Assembly: GCA_030998225.1 (NCBI GenBank)
Contig: JAPYXD010000752.1
Coordinates: forward strand, 17,872,501 to 17,936,500
DNA from: Diplolepis rosae
Taxonomy: Eukaryota > Arthropoda > Insecta > Hymenoptera > Diplolepididae
Direction of reading: 5' to 3'
DNA: 64,000 bases
Below, piece by piece: positions 23,201-31,532 of this stretch. Both the position numbers and the translations under genes were made by a program. The notes below the pieces were generated by a model that had not been told where the DNA came from, did not search any database, and saw only the letters and a list, made by a program, of their open reading frames with translations. Numbering within the stretch: the stretch's first letter is position 1; every line of letters starts with the position of its first letter.

Positions 23201-26200
23201 TCATCTTATTCATCTTATCTTGTGATACCACAGTGGGAAGGAATTATGAATACACCATTTTTAACTTTTCAAATTTCATCTTGTAGTTTCTTCTTTTATC
23301 TCGTTCGAACGTATTTTTCGTATTTATTCTTATTGATTGGCTTCTTTCGTTTTTATATTTGATTTTGTATTATCCAGACTTGCATCAGGTTCAATTTATC
23401 TAATCCTGGGTTTCTTTCTTTGAGTATTGATTTTTATTCTAAATCAAAAATCTTGAGTTCGATTAATATTCCCTTAATTTTCACCCTTTTATTCCTCTCC
23501 CTGAAACTTTATCCAAGATCCTTTTTTATTCTTCCAAGAATTTTTGGAATTATTTGTTTTTAAAAAATTGTTAAATTTAAATTGTTCAAAAGTAACTGAA
23601 AAATGATAGAAAACATAAAAATGAAAATAAATTTTTTCATTAACTTTTGAATAATTCAGTTATTGAATGTCAATAATTTATGGATTTTCAAATTTACTGT
23701 TTTATAAAATGTGCACTTTTAAAACAGTACAAGGGTCATTCAGCTTTTTCCGGTGGTCCGAATGAACGCCTTCACGCGGAAATTCTTCCCACTAAGCTTG
23801 TCACGCTTCATCGCCAGTGCATTTAGCTGGAAATTTTTAATCACGAACGCAGAATGCAAGGGCTTTGAGAAAAAATCAAAAAAAAAGAAAATACCTAACG
23901 GGCGCTTGGACACTGATCTACAATCGCCCAGCTCTGTCCTCCAAAAAATGTACAAAAAATGCGTTAAATTACATGATTTAACGCTGAGTGTATTTTTAAG
24001 TTGCGGGTAATTGAGAAATGTCTCTTTTTTAAATTAGAAACATCGTTATATTTTTTATATATAAGGAAACCAATGTCATATCAATAGATTTTATTCATAT
24101 TTGAAAATTTAATCTAAATTATCTTTTTATGTGATTAAAAAAAAGAAATAAGTTTTTTTATTTTCTCTTCAATCATAAAATCTGTTTAATCATAAAAAAA
24201 TTCAGTGAATTAGAGTAATTTTTGAATAGTTTCAAATCTTAAAATCTCTTGGAAATTTACCAATTAACTTGAGATCTTTTGTAAACTCATTTTAATCTCT
24301 ACACGGAAAAAAATGTGTAGCTGCCCTGGCGAAAGTATCGGATAGAAATTCATTCCGAGTCAGTCAGAACTATTCCGATATCTGTATCCGATCCAATGCG
24401 AATCATTCCGAACCAATCCGAAAAAATTGTTGTATCTTGTTTGATGAAAAACGGTCAAAAATCAATCCGACCTAATCCGATTAATTCTGAGACATCAATC
24501 TGAATGAATCTAAATGAATCCGAACCAATCCGAAACCAAGTTTTCAATCAAGATCAATCCGAATGAATCCAAAGTCGGAATGATTCGGATTGATGTCTCA
24601 GAATTAATCGGATTAGGTCGGGTTGATTTTTGACCGTTTTTCATCAAACGAGATACAAAACGTTTTTCGGATTGGTTCGGAATTATTCGCATTAGCTCGG
24701 ATACACATATCGGAATGAATTGGAATAGTTCTGATTGACTCGGAATGAATTTCAATCCGATACTTTCGCCAGGGTGACACACGGATTTTTTAGGTTACAT
24801 CAGCCATATTTATGGTTAGGATAGTTAATAATGTAGCTGGAACAGCGATATGTTTCTTTGTACCAGCTACACATTTTTTTGCGTGTATAAACACTTCAAA
24901 ATTCCTCAAAATCTGCAAAAATTGCTGTAATTTCTCTAAAATCATAACAAATTCATTTTTCAGCTTCTTATAATGGGAAAATTTAAATAGTTGTGAATCA
25001 AAAAGTGTTCAGAAAGTTAGAAATTAAATGTTTTTTATTTAAAAGCTGCTTCAGATTTCTTAAAATATATACAATTTTCAACTCTCCTAAAGTCCTCTGC
25101 CATTTTTCAACATTTGATAATTTTCTTACATGTTTTGAAATCTCTTACTTTCAATTTCTTCAAATATTTTTGAATTTTAAATACACCAAAATTGGAAGTA
25201 CTTTCAGAGTGTTAAAAATTAGAGTATCAAAGCAAATCGTGTATTTTTACAGGATATTATTTAGATTGAACATTATTTTAGAAAATTGATGCAAATTTGA
25301 ACAATTGTACAAAAAATACAAACTACCAAAAACACTCGGATCTGAGATAAAAATGTTAAATTGGTCAGGAAATATTCAGAGAATTAAAAAATTGAATTTT
25401 ATGTAGACCTAAATAATTCTCAAATATATTTTAACAATTGATAATAATGCAATGTATTTAATCTCCAACTTAGAGTAAAGTTAGATTTTTCCAAAATTTC
25501 TTTATTGAAATTGGAATCCATAATATCTTAGTGGACACGAGGACATTTGACGTCTTAGATGCGTTTAAGGCGTCCTAAAGACGCAATCTCTTTGCGCCCA
25601 CTGAGATAATGTCTGTTAATAAAGAACTTTCAAAAGAAATTAAATTTTTTCTTTTTTAATAGAAAAGCCCGACGAAAGGAAAAGGATGCGGGAACTACAG
25701 AAGATCCAAAATTGTATTTGGAAGAAGCTGTCCTCGAAAGACAACTTCCGGAACTTGACTTAAGAGTGCTCGTAGATCTTCCTCCGGGACTAGATTATAA
25801 CGAATGGCTAGCCTCCCACACATTATCACTTTTCGACCACATCAATCTAATTTATGGAACTGTATCCGAATTTTGCACCATGACCGGATGTCCTGACATG
25901 ACGGGTCCCGGATTAAGGTAACTCATTCATAATTCAACAAGTAAACTGAGATAACGGTTTTGCTTGACCAACCAAAATTTTATTGCCGCAACCAAAATTT
26001 TGTTGTTATTTGTGCAACAAAACTGTTTTGTTGAGTCAGCAAACTTTTTTTGTTGGGTCTCTTTGTTAGTCTAACAAAAATGTTCTGTTGGTCTAACAAA
26101 ACTGTTTTGTTGACCTAACAAAATACTTTTGCTTTTTTGAAATAATATAATTTCGCAGCTTTGTTTCAAATTTCATTTGAATCCCAAGCACTTCATTTTC

Positions 26201-29200
26201 TAAAAGTTTTGTGAGGAAGGAACTGCTGGGCATGAGAGCCTCAAATGCTTCTTTATCTATACCTTGCTCTAAAATTAGAAGGAACTTCCAATTAACATAT
26301 TCGTAATTTTATAACTTAAAATTGTGTCCCAAATTAGAAACTTCTTATTTTAGTTGATATTCTATTTCTACATTAGTTTGAAATCTAAAAAAAAACTGTT
26401 CTTATAATATTTGACATTTTTTGAATTTCAGGTTTTCTAATCTTATTTTTTTGGTATTTAAAGTTTGAAGACTAAGATTCTTGAGACAATGTATGAAATG
26501 ATAGAAAATTAATCGAATTAGTTTACCCCATTTTTTTACTTCTGAGGAAAAGCACTAAAAACTTGCTTACACTTCGATAAAAATAAAAAATTCTGACAAA
26601 CTTTGTTTTTGTCTCAAATACTGAAAAGAATCCGATTTTTTACATTTTCTCGAGTTCAATTCTATTTAAAAACCAATCCCAGTGTGATCTGCTAAACTTC
26701 TAGGTGAATAAAACAAATTCTAAAAGCATTTTAAAGTAAAATCAATTTAAATTAAATTTTTTATCGAGATTCAATGTAACTTTAAGTGAAATAAAGTAAT
26801 ATCCAGTGAATTTGCAACTCATTTCAGGAAAATAAAAGCAAATTCTATAGAATTTTAATAAATTTATAAATGAAGAGAATTTTATTAATGAAGTCAATTT
26901 AATAAACTTAAAATCTCTTTCTTGTAATTAAATTCAATCAGCTAGTTTTTTTTTTAATGTACGCTGAAATTATTCATTCACGAAATCCTAAAAAATGAAG
27001 TTATCACGCTTTTTACAAATGTTATCGTTTAAAGGCAGTAGGTCACAAATATTAATTTAAAAATGAGTATCAGTTGATAAATTCTACTTTTTTAAAATAA
27101 GTTTTGAAAAGTCATGATAATGAGAAGTACAGATAATCATTAAAAAAGTTAGTCAAAGTGACTATTTCCTCAGTTTTTTTCATTTAAAATATTTTTTATT
27201 GACTTATTATTCAAAATAAAATTTTCCACACTTTCACCAAAAAAACTAAGGAAATAATCGGCTCGACTAATTTTTTAGACTATCAAACCAATTTTTCCTC
27301 AAGTTGTAAAAAAACTTTTCAAAGTCAACTAATAATATTCTTTGTAGTACTAAAGCATTTTGAAGTCATGATCCAAAAATCACTTAACCCAAAAATTCTA
27401 ATTTTTACTCTTATTTTATTTCTAAAGAAATTTGTATTTGTATGGGACTAAAATTTCGTATGTTTTATCTACAGAACATATTTATGGTTTGACGAGAAAG
27501 GAAAAAAGACGAGAGTGGCAGCTCCACAATACATAGACTATGTGATGACTTTTATCCAACGCACTGTCAGTGATGAAACGATATTTCCTACAAAATACGG
27601 TAAGTAAATAAATGAGAAAAACTAACCAGTTTTCAGTTTCTATTTTCCAGACACCGTACAGTATTTACATAGTTTCTACTTGAGTCTATTGGAGTCAAAT
27701 CTAAAACATTTTTATATTCGGGAAAATATAAAGGATGCGTTAAAAAAAGAACATTAATAATTTAACTTTTATATTTTCCAAAAGTGTTCAAAACGATTTT
27801 GAGACTAATTAAAAAATAAAAATTTCCCTTCTAGTTCAATAAATTTTCTGCCGTTTTTAATTTTTATTCAGAATAAATCAATTAATTTTATGAATATTTT
27901 CGATAGTAAATTGAATTATTCTTTGGCGAATCAAGATAGACTAAAAATCTCAGAGATGTTCCTTCTTAAAACTTGAAACACCTTTTGAAATTACAGCACA
28001 TTCAATTCAAAGTAACTCTCAGTTTTTGCAGGTTACAAATGGATATTTATGGTTTTTGATATTTTGCTTTCAGCAAACGAATTTCCCAGCTCGTTTGAGT
28101 CGATAGTACGTAAGATCCTGCGGCTACTTTACCACGTGGTGGCACATATTTACCACTGCCACTTTCGAGAGGTGGCATTACTAGGGCTACATGTTCACCT
28201 GAACTGTGTTTTCGCCCACCTCACCCTCCTCAATCAACGCTTCAACCTCATCGATCCTAAGGAAACGGAAATCCTCGGTGATTTGGAAGCTGCCCTCTTG
28301 GGAAAGCCTTCAGTCTCTCCAGGACGAAGCGAAAAAAGTACGTTTTACTCTTCTTTTCCTAAAATATAGATCCACATGAAAACTCTTTTGCTTCAGTTAA
28401 TAACTTCATGAAAAAAGTAATTGATTTTTAAAATATGAATGCATGCAATATTAAATCAATAAATATATATATGTGCATACCAAGCATAAAGCTTTTACAA
28501 TTAAACAATGTCGAACTTTAAAAGACGAAAATTAAGCAATTCATTTTGAACGAAAATATAACAGTTTCAAATTGGAATTTTTCTTGAATATGAACTTGTC
28601 TTCAATTTTCTAAAGGTTCTAAAATGCAAATTCTTCCAATTTGGAATCTAAAAAAATATCTTCCAATATTTTTTTTGTTTGGTATTTTTAATTTGAATTT
28701 TAACTCATTTGGAAAAATTCCAGTCATTAATTAGGTATTTCACAAACTAATTTTTTTGTAAAAATTATTACCTGACAATCACTTTACGAGCTAACGCCTG
28801 ATATTGATTTCTTGACTTATGAAAATTTAAGTAATCTTGGAAATTATTTTCTAATTCTAAAGATCTGAAATATTTATCAGCTTTGATAATTTGAAATTTG
28901 TTAGTTATTTTCTGAAAAAATGTAATTTTCACTTTTTTAAAAGAAAAATGTGAATCTAAAAAAATACCTATTTGTAAAAATTTTCTAACATTTGATATTA
29001 TGTTTTGACATTGTTAAAAATATATCATATTGTTATAACTTAGTATAGCACTTTAAGACCATTTAGTACTAAAAGTTTAGCTCCCTTCTTAAAACTCACC
29101 AAATGATTCTTACTTATGAAAAGAAAAATTATACCGCAACTGACACTAATAATGCTCCTTTTAGGTATCTTATGATTTTATAAAATTACAAATCATTTAC

Positions 29201-29278
29201 CATTTACTTTCAGGCGATTCATCATCAGCGCCTTCGCAAACTACAGCTCTCCAGGAAACTTCGACCACGACCGCTTAG
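17071..29278 (+). CDS. Mob2: MOB kinase activator 2 (five coding exons)
   Basis: Coding exons are 17071-17243, 25663-25917, 27475-27599, 28074-28337 and 29214-29278, 882 nt in all (293 aa plus stop). All introns are GT-AG and every junction keeps frame. MOB proteins bind and activate NDR/LATS-type kinases; MOB2 is the NDR partner and acts in cell shape and growth control. The first ~58 residues are Ser/Thr-rich and variable. KARRKEKD leads into the Mob domain (about residues 75-240), which shows NEWLASHTLSLFDHINLIYG, the zinc ligands in FCTMTGCPDM and HVVAHIYHCHF, and KYANEFPSSFESIVRKILR. A short Ser/Thr tail follows. The first ATG in the exon-1 frame is 17071; other first exons could exist because MOB2 genes often have alternative starts. 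The 8.4-kb first intron is full of MITEs. Confidence 0.93.
17284..17555. mobile_element. CTCTCTAAATC-ended MITE with TA target duplication
   Basis: It starts CTCTCTAAATCTAAATCAGT and ends ACTGATTCAGATTTAGAGAG, flanked by TA on both sides, as in Tc1/mariner-type insertion. The 272-bp interior is a series of short palindromes such as CACTGATTAATTAGTG. It lies only 40 bp inside the first Mob2 intron. Confidence 0.8.
17722..18002. repeat. Second, worn copy of the ACTGATT-palindrome MITE
   Basis: Repeated words GTGATTTGCCTTTTTACTGA, TTTCACTATTAAATCAGCTA, CAGTAACCTCTTTTTAGCTA and TCACTGATTNATCAG match the MITE at 17284-17555. The ends are eroded. More fragments occur at about 18200-18290 and 19875-20010. 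Confidence 0.65.
18628..19592. mobile_element. Foldback element in Mob2 intron 1
   Basis: GATTTCAAGTTTCTACATGT (from 18635) has its inverse ACATGTAGAAACTTGAAATC ending near 19579, and AATTGTAGAGAAGTTAAAAA has a close inverse near 19500-19518. Inner segments also pair around the Tyr-free word CTAGCCGAAAGTA against ACTTTCGGCTGGAG. The central part (about 19270-19400) has a small C+G-rich patch (CCTCGGCTTCGCCTCGG). No transposase frame. Confidence 0.65.
19875..20010. repeat. Fragment of the CTCTCTAAATC MITE family
   Basis: It begins TACTCTCTTAATTTGAATCA and continues with the TTAAATCAGTTAATTTTTAC words of the family. The other end is missing. Confidence 0.6.
20616..20893. mobile_element. hAT-type MITE with 8-bp target duplication
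   Basis: It starts CAGGGGCGAATTTAC and ends GTAAATGCGGCCCTG. The flanks carry a perfect 8-bp direct repeat, CTTTTACC, at 20608-20615 and 20894-20901, the usual size for hAT insertion. The 278-bp interior has no transposase, so it was moved by an enzyme encoded elsewhere. Confidence 0.85.
20930..21269. mobile_element. Element ending TTTTTTCTGGGTG, built of ACAAAA words
   Basis: The right end CTTTTTTCTGGGTG matches the termini of the CACCCAG-ended group. The interior is a series of diverged TCAACAAAATN and CTACCAAATAT words, like the patch at 25940-26120. The left end was not identified with confidence. Confidence 0.5.
21485..21730. repeat. Partial copy of the TACATGTCC-ended MITE family
   Basis: AGGGCATGTATCAAGTGAGT at the left and GTCTACAGATCTTCATTAGT at the right match parts of 39035-39352. 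The far terminus is missing. Confidence 0.6.
21791..21995. repeat. Lone unit of the CTACTAG repeat
   Basis: It begins TTTTTCTACTAGCGAGTC and runs through TCGTGTGCAACACGAGAAAA and CAAACTTCACACTCGCAAAA to a worn TTGCACAATATACT end. The first ~90 bp form a hairpin (CTACTAG ... CAGTAG) with an inner CCCCTGCGGGG stem. Confidence 0.75.
22128..22525. repeat. Two linked units of the CTACTAG repeat
   Basis: Minus-oriented unit words (AGTATATTATGCAACTAGGG, GAGCAAAGCGAAGGTAACAA, CCTCTAGTAGAAAATTAGTA) are followed by a second copy and then a CTACTAGCGGGTCGTAAAGT start in the other orientation, reproducing on a small scale the layout of the array at 14160-16095. Confidence 0.7.
22753..22768 (+). repeat. 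Poly-G run of 16
   Basis: An unbroken run of G in an A+T-rich setting. Such runs are prone to sequencing and assembly error. Confidence 0.8.
22770..24299. other. Mob2 intron 1, no gene recognised
   Basis: A less A+T-rich patch at 23740-24000 is open on both strands (85 and 71 codons) but has no splice context and no product I recognise. It may be an old transposon fragment. Confidence 0.4.
24300..24887. mobile_element. TACACG-ended element holding an inner foldback
   Basis: Terminal inverted repeats of 24 bp, TACACGGAAAAAAATGTGTA plus GCTG on the left, with one mismatch to the right end (CAGCTACACATTTTTTTGCG plus TGTA). The inner palindrome at 24324-24774 appears to be a separate insertion. 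Confidence 0.75.
24324..24774. mobile_element. Inner foldback with CCCTGGCGAAAG ends
   Basis: The left end CCCTGGCGAAAGTATCGGAT is mirrored by ATCCGATACTTTCGCCAGGG. Nearly the whole 450 bp is palindromic around about 24550 and is made of CCGAANCAATCCGAA-like words. The minus frame at 24510-24782 merely reads through these words. Confidence 0.75.
25496..25632. repeat. Imperfect inverted repeat upstream of Mob2 exon 2
   Basis: TTCTTTATTGAAATTGG with ATCTTAGTGG is mirrored by CCCACTGAGAT and AATAAAGAACTT. The loop holds GACGTCTTAGATGCG and CGTCCTAAAGACGC, also paired. It sits 31 bp before exon 2. Confidence 0.55.
25663..25917 (+). CDS. Mob2: Mob2 coding exon 2
   Basis: The acceptor is TTTTTTAATAG and the donor AAG|GTAACT. 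It encodes KARRKEKDAGTTEDPKLYLE through the start of the Mob domain to the CTMTGCPDM zinc-ligand pair. Confidence 0.93.
25940..26120. repeat. ACAAAATTTTGTTG word cluster
   Basis: Diverged repeats of ACCAAAATTTTGTTG and CTAACAAAACTGTTTTGTTG, similar to the interior of 20930-21269, lie just inside Mob2 intron 2. The termini are unclear. Confidence 0.5.
26121..27474 (+). other. Mob2 intron 2, remainder
   Basis: A+T-rich and without a coding stretch. It ends in the TTTTATCTACAG acceptor of exon 3. Confidence 0.7.
27475..27599 (+). CDS. Mob2: Mob2 coding exon 3
   Basis: Encodes TYLWFDEKGKKTRVAAPQYI and DYVMTFIQRTVSDETIFPTK, the middle of the Mob domain. The donor is ACG|GTAAGT. Confidence 0.92.
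27600..28073 (+). other. Mob2 intron 3
   Basis: A 474-bp GT-AG intron, A+T-rich, nothing else seen. Confidence 0.8.
28074..28337 (+). CDS. Mob2: Mob2 coding exon 4
   Basis: Encodes NEFPSSFESIVRKILRLLYH to the end of the Mob domain, with the two zinc-ligand histidines in HVVAHIYHCHF and the NLIDPKE motif. The acceptor is TTTTGCTTTCAG and the donor AAAA|GTACGT. Confidence 0.93.
28338..29213 (+). other. Mob2 intron 4
   Basis: An 876-bp A+T-rich intron with no other feature seen. Confidence 0.75.
29214..29278 (+). CDS. Mob2: Mob2 coding exon 5 and stop
   Basis: Acceptor CATTTACTTTCAG. It encodes a 21-residue Ser/Thr-rich tail (DSSSAPSQTTALQETSTTTA) ending in TAG. Confidence 0.85.
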
Positions 29279-29589
29279 TAGATAAAAGAAACACCATAGG
29301 TTGCAGTTCCTGAGACTAAATAATGCTTCGAGCACATTTTTTGTTTTAAAATCGAGGGATGAGCGCCCTCAAGAATTGTTGCACGTGGAGCGTACAACGC
29401 TATCCTGTAAAAAGAATACGAGGATTACTGTAGGCGAGAAAAAATAGTAGTACCTGTAAATAGTAAAGTGTGGACTATACGATGTAATTAGGTTCCTCTG
29501 TTTGTTGTTTGTGAGATTGTAAATAATTTATTAAATGGTATAAGATATACGAGAGAGAAGAAAGGGTGAAACACCGAACAATTATTGTC

Positions 29590-29595
29590 AATAAA
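29590..29595 (+). terminator. Mob2: Candidate poly(A) signal of Mob2
   Basis: AATAAA lies about 310 bp after the stop codon, in a suitable place for the 3' end of the Mob2 transcript. Other A+T-rich hexamers follow, so the true site may differ. Confidence 0.4.
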
Positions 29596-29599
29596 GTTA

Positions 29600-31090
29600 A
29601 TTGCTATTATGATTGAGAGTATGAAAGAGAGAGAAGAATTTGTTCTGTATAAAAAAGTAAAAAAATGAAATGATAATTAATATTGTAAAGTTAAAACTAA
29701 ACCAAATATATACCTGGTGTTAATCGAGAACGACTTTTAATTCACCTGACGAGATACATAGAATTATTGGGAATTTATTATCAGAAAATCTGTAGAGCAT
29801 TCATTTGTTAAATAGAGTTCGAAAAACACGTTTTTGACCAAAATCTGTTTCTTCTTTGCTTTTATGATTTGCATATATTAAAAAAAAATCTTGGATCTTG
29901 GATTAGTGCTTGAAAAAACATTACATTAAAATATTCTGTATGACAGACAACACAATTATTGTAACAAAATTAATTAAACAATAAACAAATTCGGTAATAA
30001 CCTTCGGAAAATAAACATTTTAATCACTGCATTAGCTGTAAGATTAAATTATCAATAAAGAGTAAAAATGATTATTATTGATGAAATAGAGTAAAAATTA
30101 ATAAAATTAATATTTTTGAGAACAATTTTTGGTATAAAAATTAGAAATTACGATATTTTATCAAACAAACTTTGTTTCGTATACCAACAATATTTTGAGT
30201 TCTCGAAAATATTATAATTGTCTGTTAAAAAGTGTTGAAATACAGTTTATGATTTAATTATATTATGATAATTTATATTATATTCATGCTTTTTATAAAC
30301 AATAACTAAATTTGGTTCATTTTTTACAGGTAAAAAATTTTATTGAACCACTTCTAAACAATTAAAGGGCATCAAAACAATTAATAAAACAGATGAAAAT
30401 GAATGTATGTAAAAAAATTTTCGATTGAATAATTAAAAGTTTAATTTTTGCAAAGTTTTTAAAAAACCTTTTTTCATGATCAAAATTAGAAATAGGATAT
30501 CTATGGTCGTTTACATGTACTTAGTTTCTCCTAAATTTCAAAATGTTATTGTTACAAATTTATTTGACGAAAAAATAGATATCAGGATTTTCTTTCAACA
30601 ATGGGGAAATATTACAGAAAAATCAAAGTAGTATAAATTAATAGAAGAGAATGAAAAAATGTTGAGTCTGTTGATAAATGAATACTCTATAGTTTTTTAA
30701 ACAGCAAATCTCTAATACTCCCACTATACAGTATTATTTTCTTTTCTTATTTTTCTTTTAAAAGTTATAAAAATCCTGAATCGATAACAATGATCAACAG
30801 ACATTTTGCTGCAGGGTATACAACTGTTTTAGGTTATTTTGGGGACGCTGAATCTAATAATGACCATCATTTTGATTAATTAGCTCTTGTTTTTGTAATA
30901 TTGCAAAAAACCCGTATCTTCGATATGCAAACATTCAAATTCGTATATTTTTTAAAATCAAATACTTATTCTAAAAAAGTTGTTGTATACTCTGCAGCAA
31001 ACAGAAATAATTAATTGAAGACTTACAAAATTCTTTAATGATTGAAGACATTTTTTCCTTCAATTTAATCCTTTTAACATTTTTTTAATG
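29600..31090. other. Spacer between convergent genes
   Basis: A+T-rich, with no coding stretch or clear repeat ends. It contains the 3' untranslated parts of Mob2 and of the minus-strand gene. Confidence 0.5.
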
Positions 31091-31532
31091 TTACGTGCAG
31101 GCTGTTATAACATTTTGTTCTTTTCCGTTTGTATTATGGTTAATTTCTATGATTCTACAGGCCTTAAAAACATTAGCAGCTTCTTTGAGGAAAAAGCCTA
31201 AGGCTTCTGCGATTGGTTCACAGAGATCTCGAAATGAAGTGGCCACATTGTAAAAAAGTATTAGAAATGGTTGTATCAAGGCGTTGAAGATGATCGACAA
31301 CAAGGGCTTAATAAAGTAATCGGCAAGCAACTGTAGAATTCCTACTGTCAGTGGTCTCACTATACTATAAAGTAGAAAGCGTAGGAGTTGCAGAATAAGA
31401 GCTGTTACAAACGACAAAGTTATGTGAGCTGGTCCAAAAACCTCAGCCCAGAAACGTGTGGCTCCATTCTCAGACTTTTCAGAGAATTTTCCGGTTAATG
31501 TTATCGGTGGAGAATCAGTTGTTCGGAAATAC
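31091..31532 (-). CDS. Unrecognised gene, coding exon 6 (membrane part)
   Basis: Acceptor TATATCTTTGTAG. It opens with the third base of an Ala codon, then YFRTTDSPPITLTGKF and, further on, ATRFWAEVFGPAHITLSFVT, followed by the hydrophobic segments and a polar tail, ending TAA-type at 31091. The frame from acceptor to stop is open for 147 codons. Confidence 0.78.

Noticed and set aside
23740..24010. Open frames on both strands in Mob2 intron 1 as a hidden exon
   Set aside because: No splice sites of the right phase to join Mob2 exons 1 and 2, which already join perfectly, and no recognisable product.
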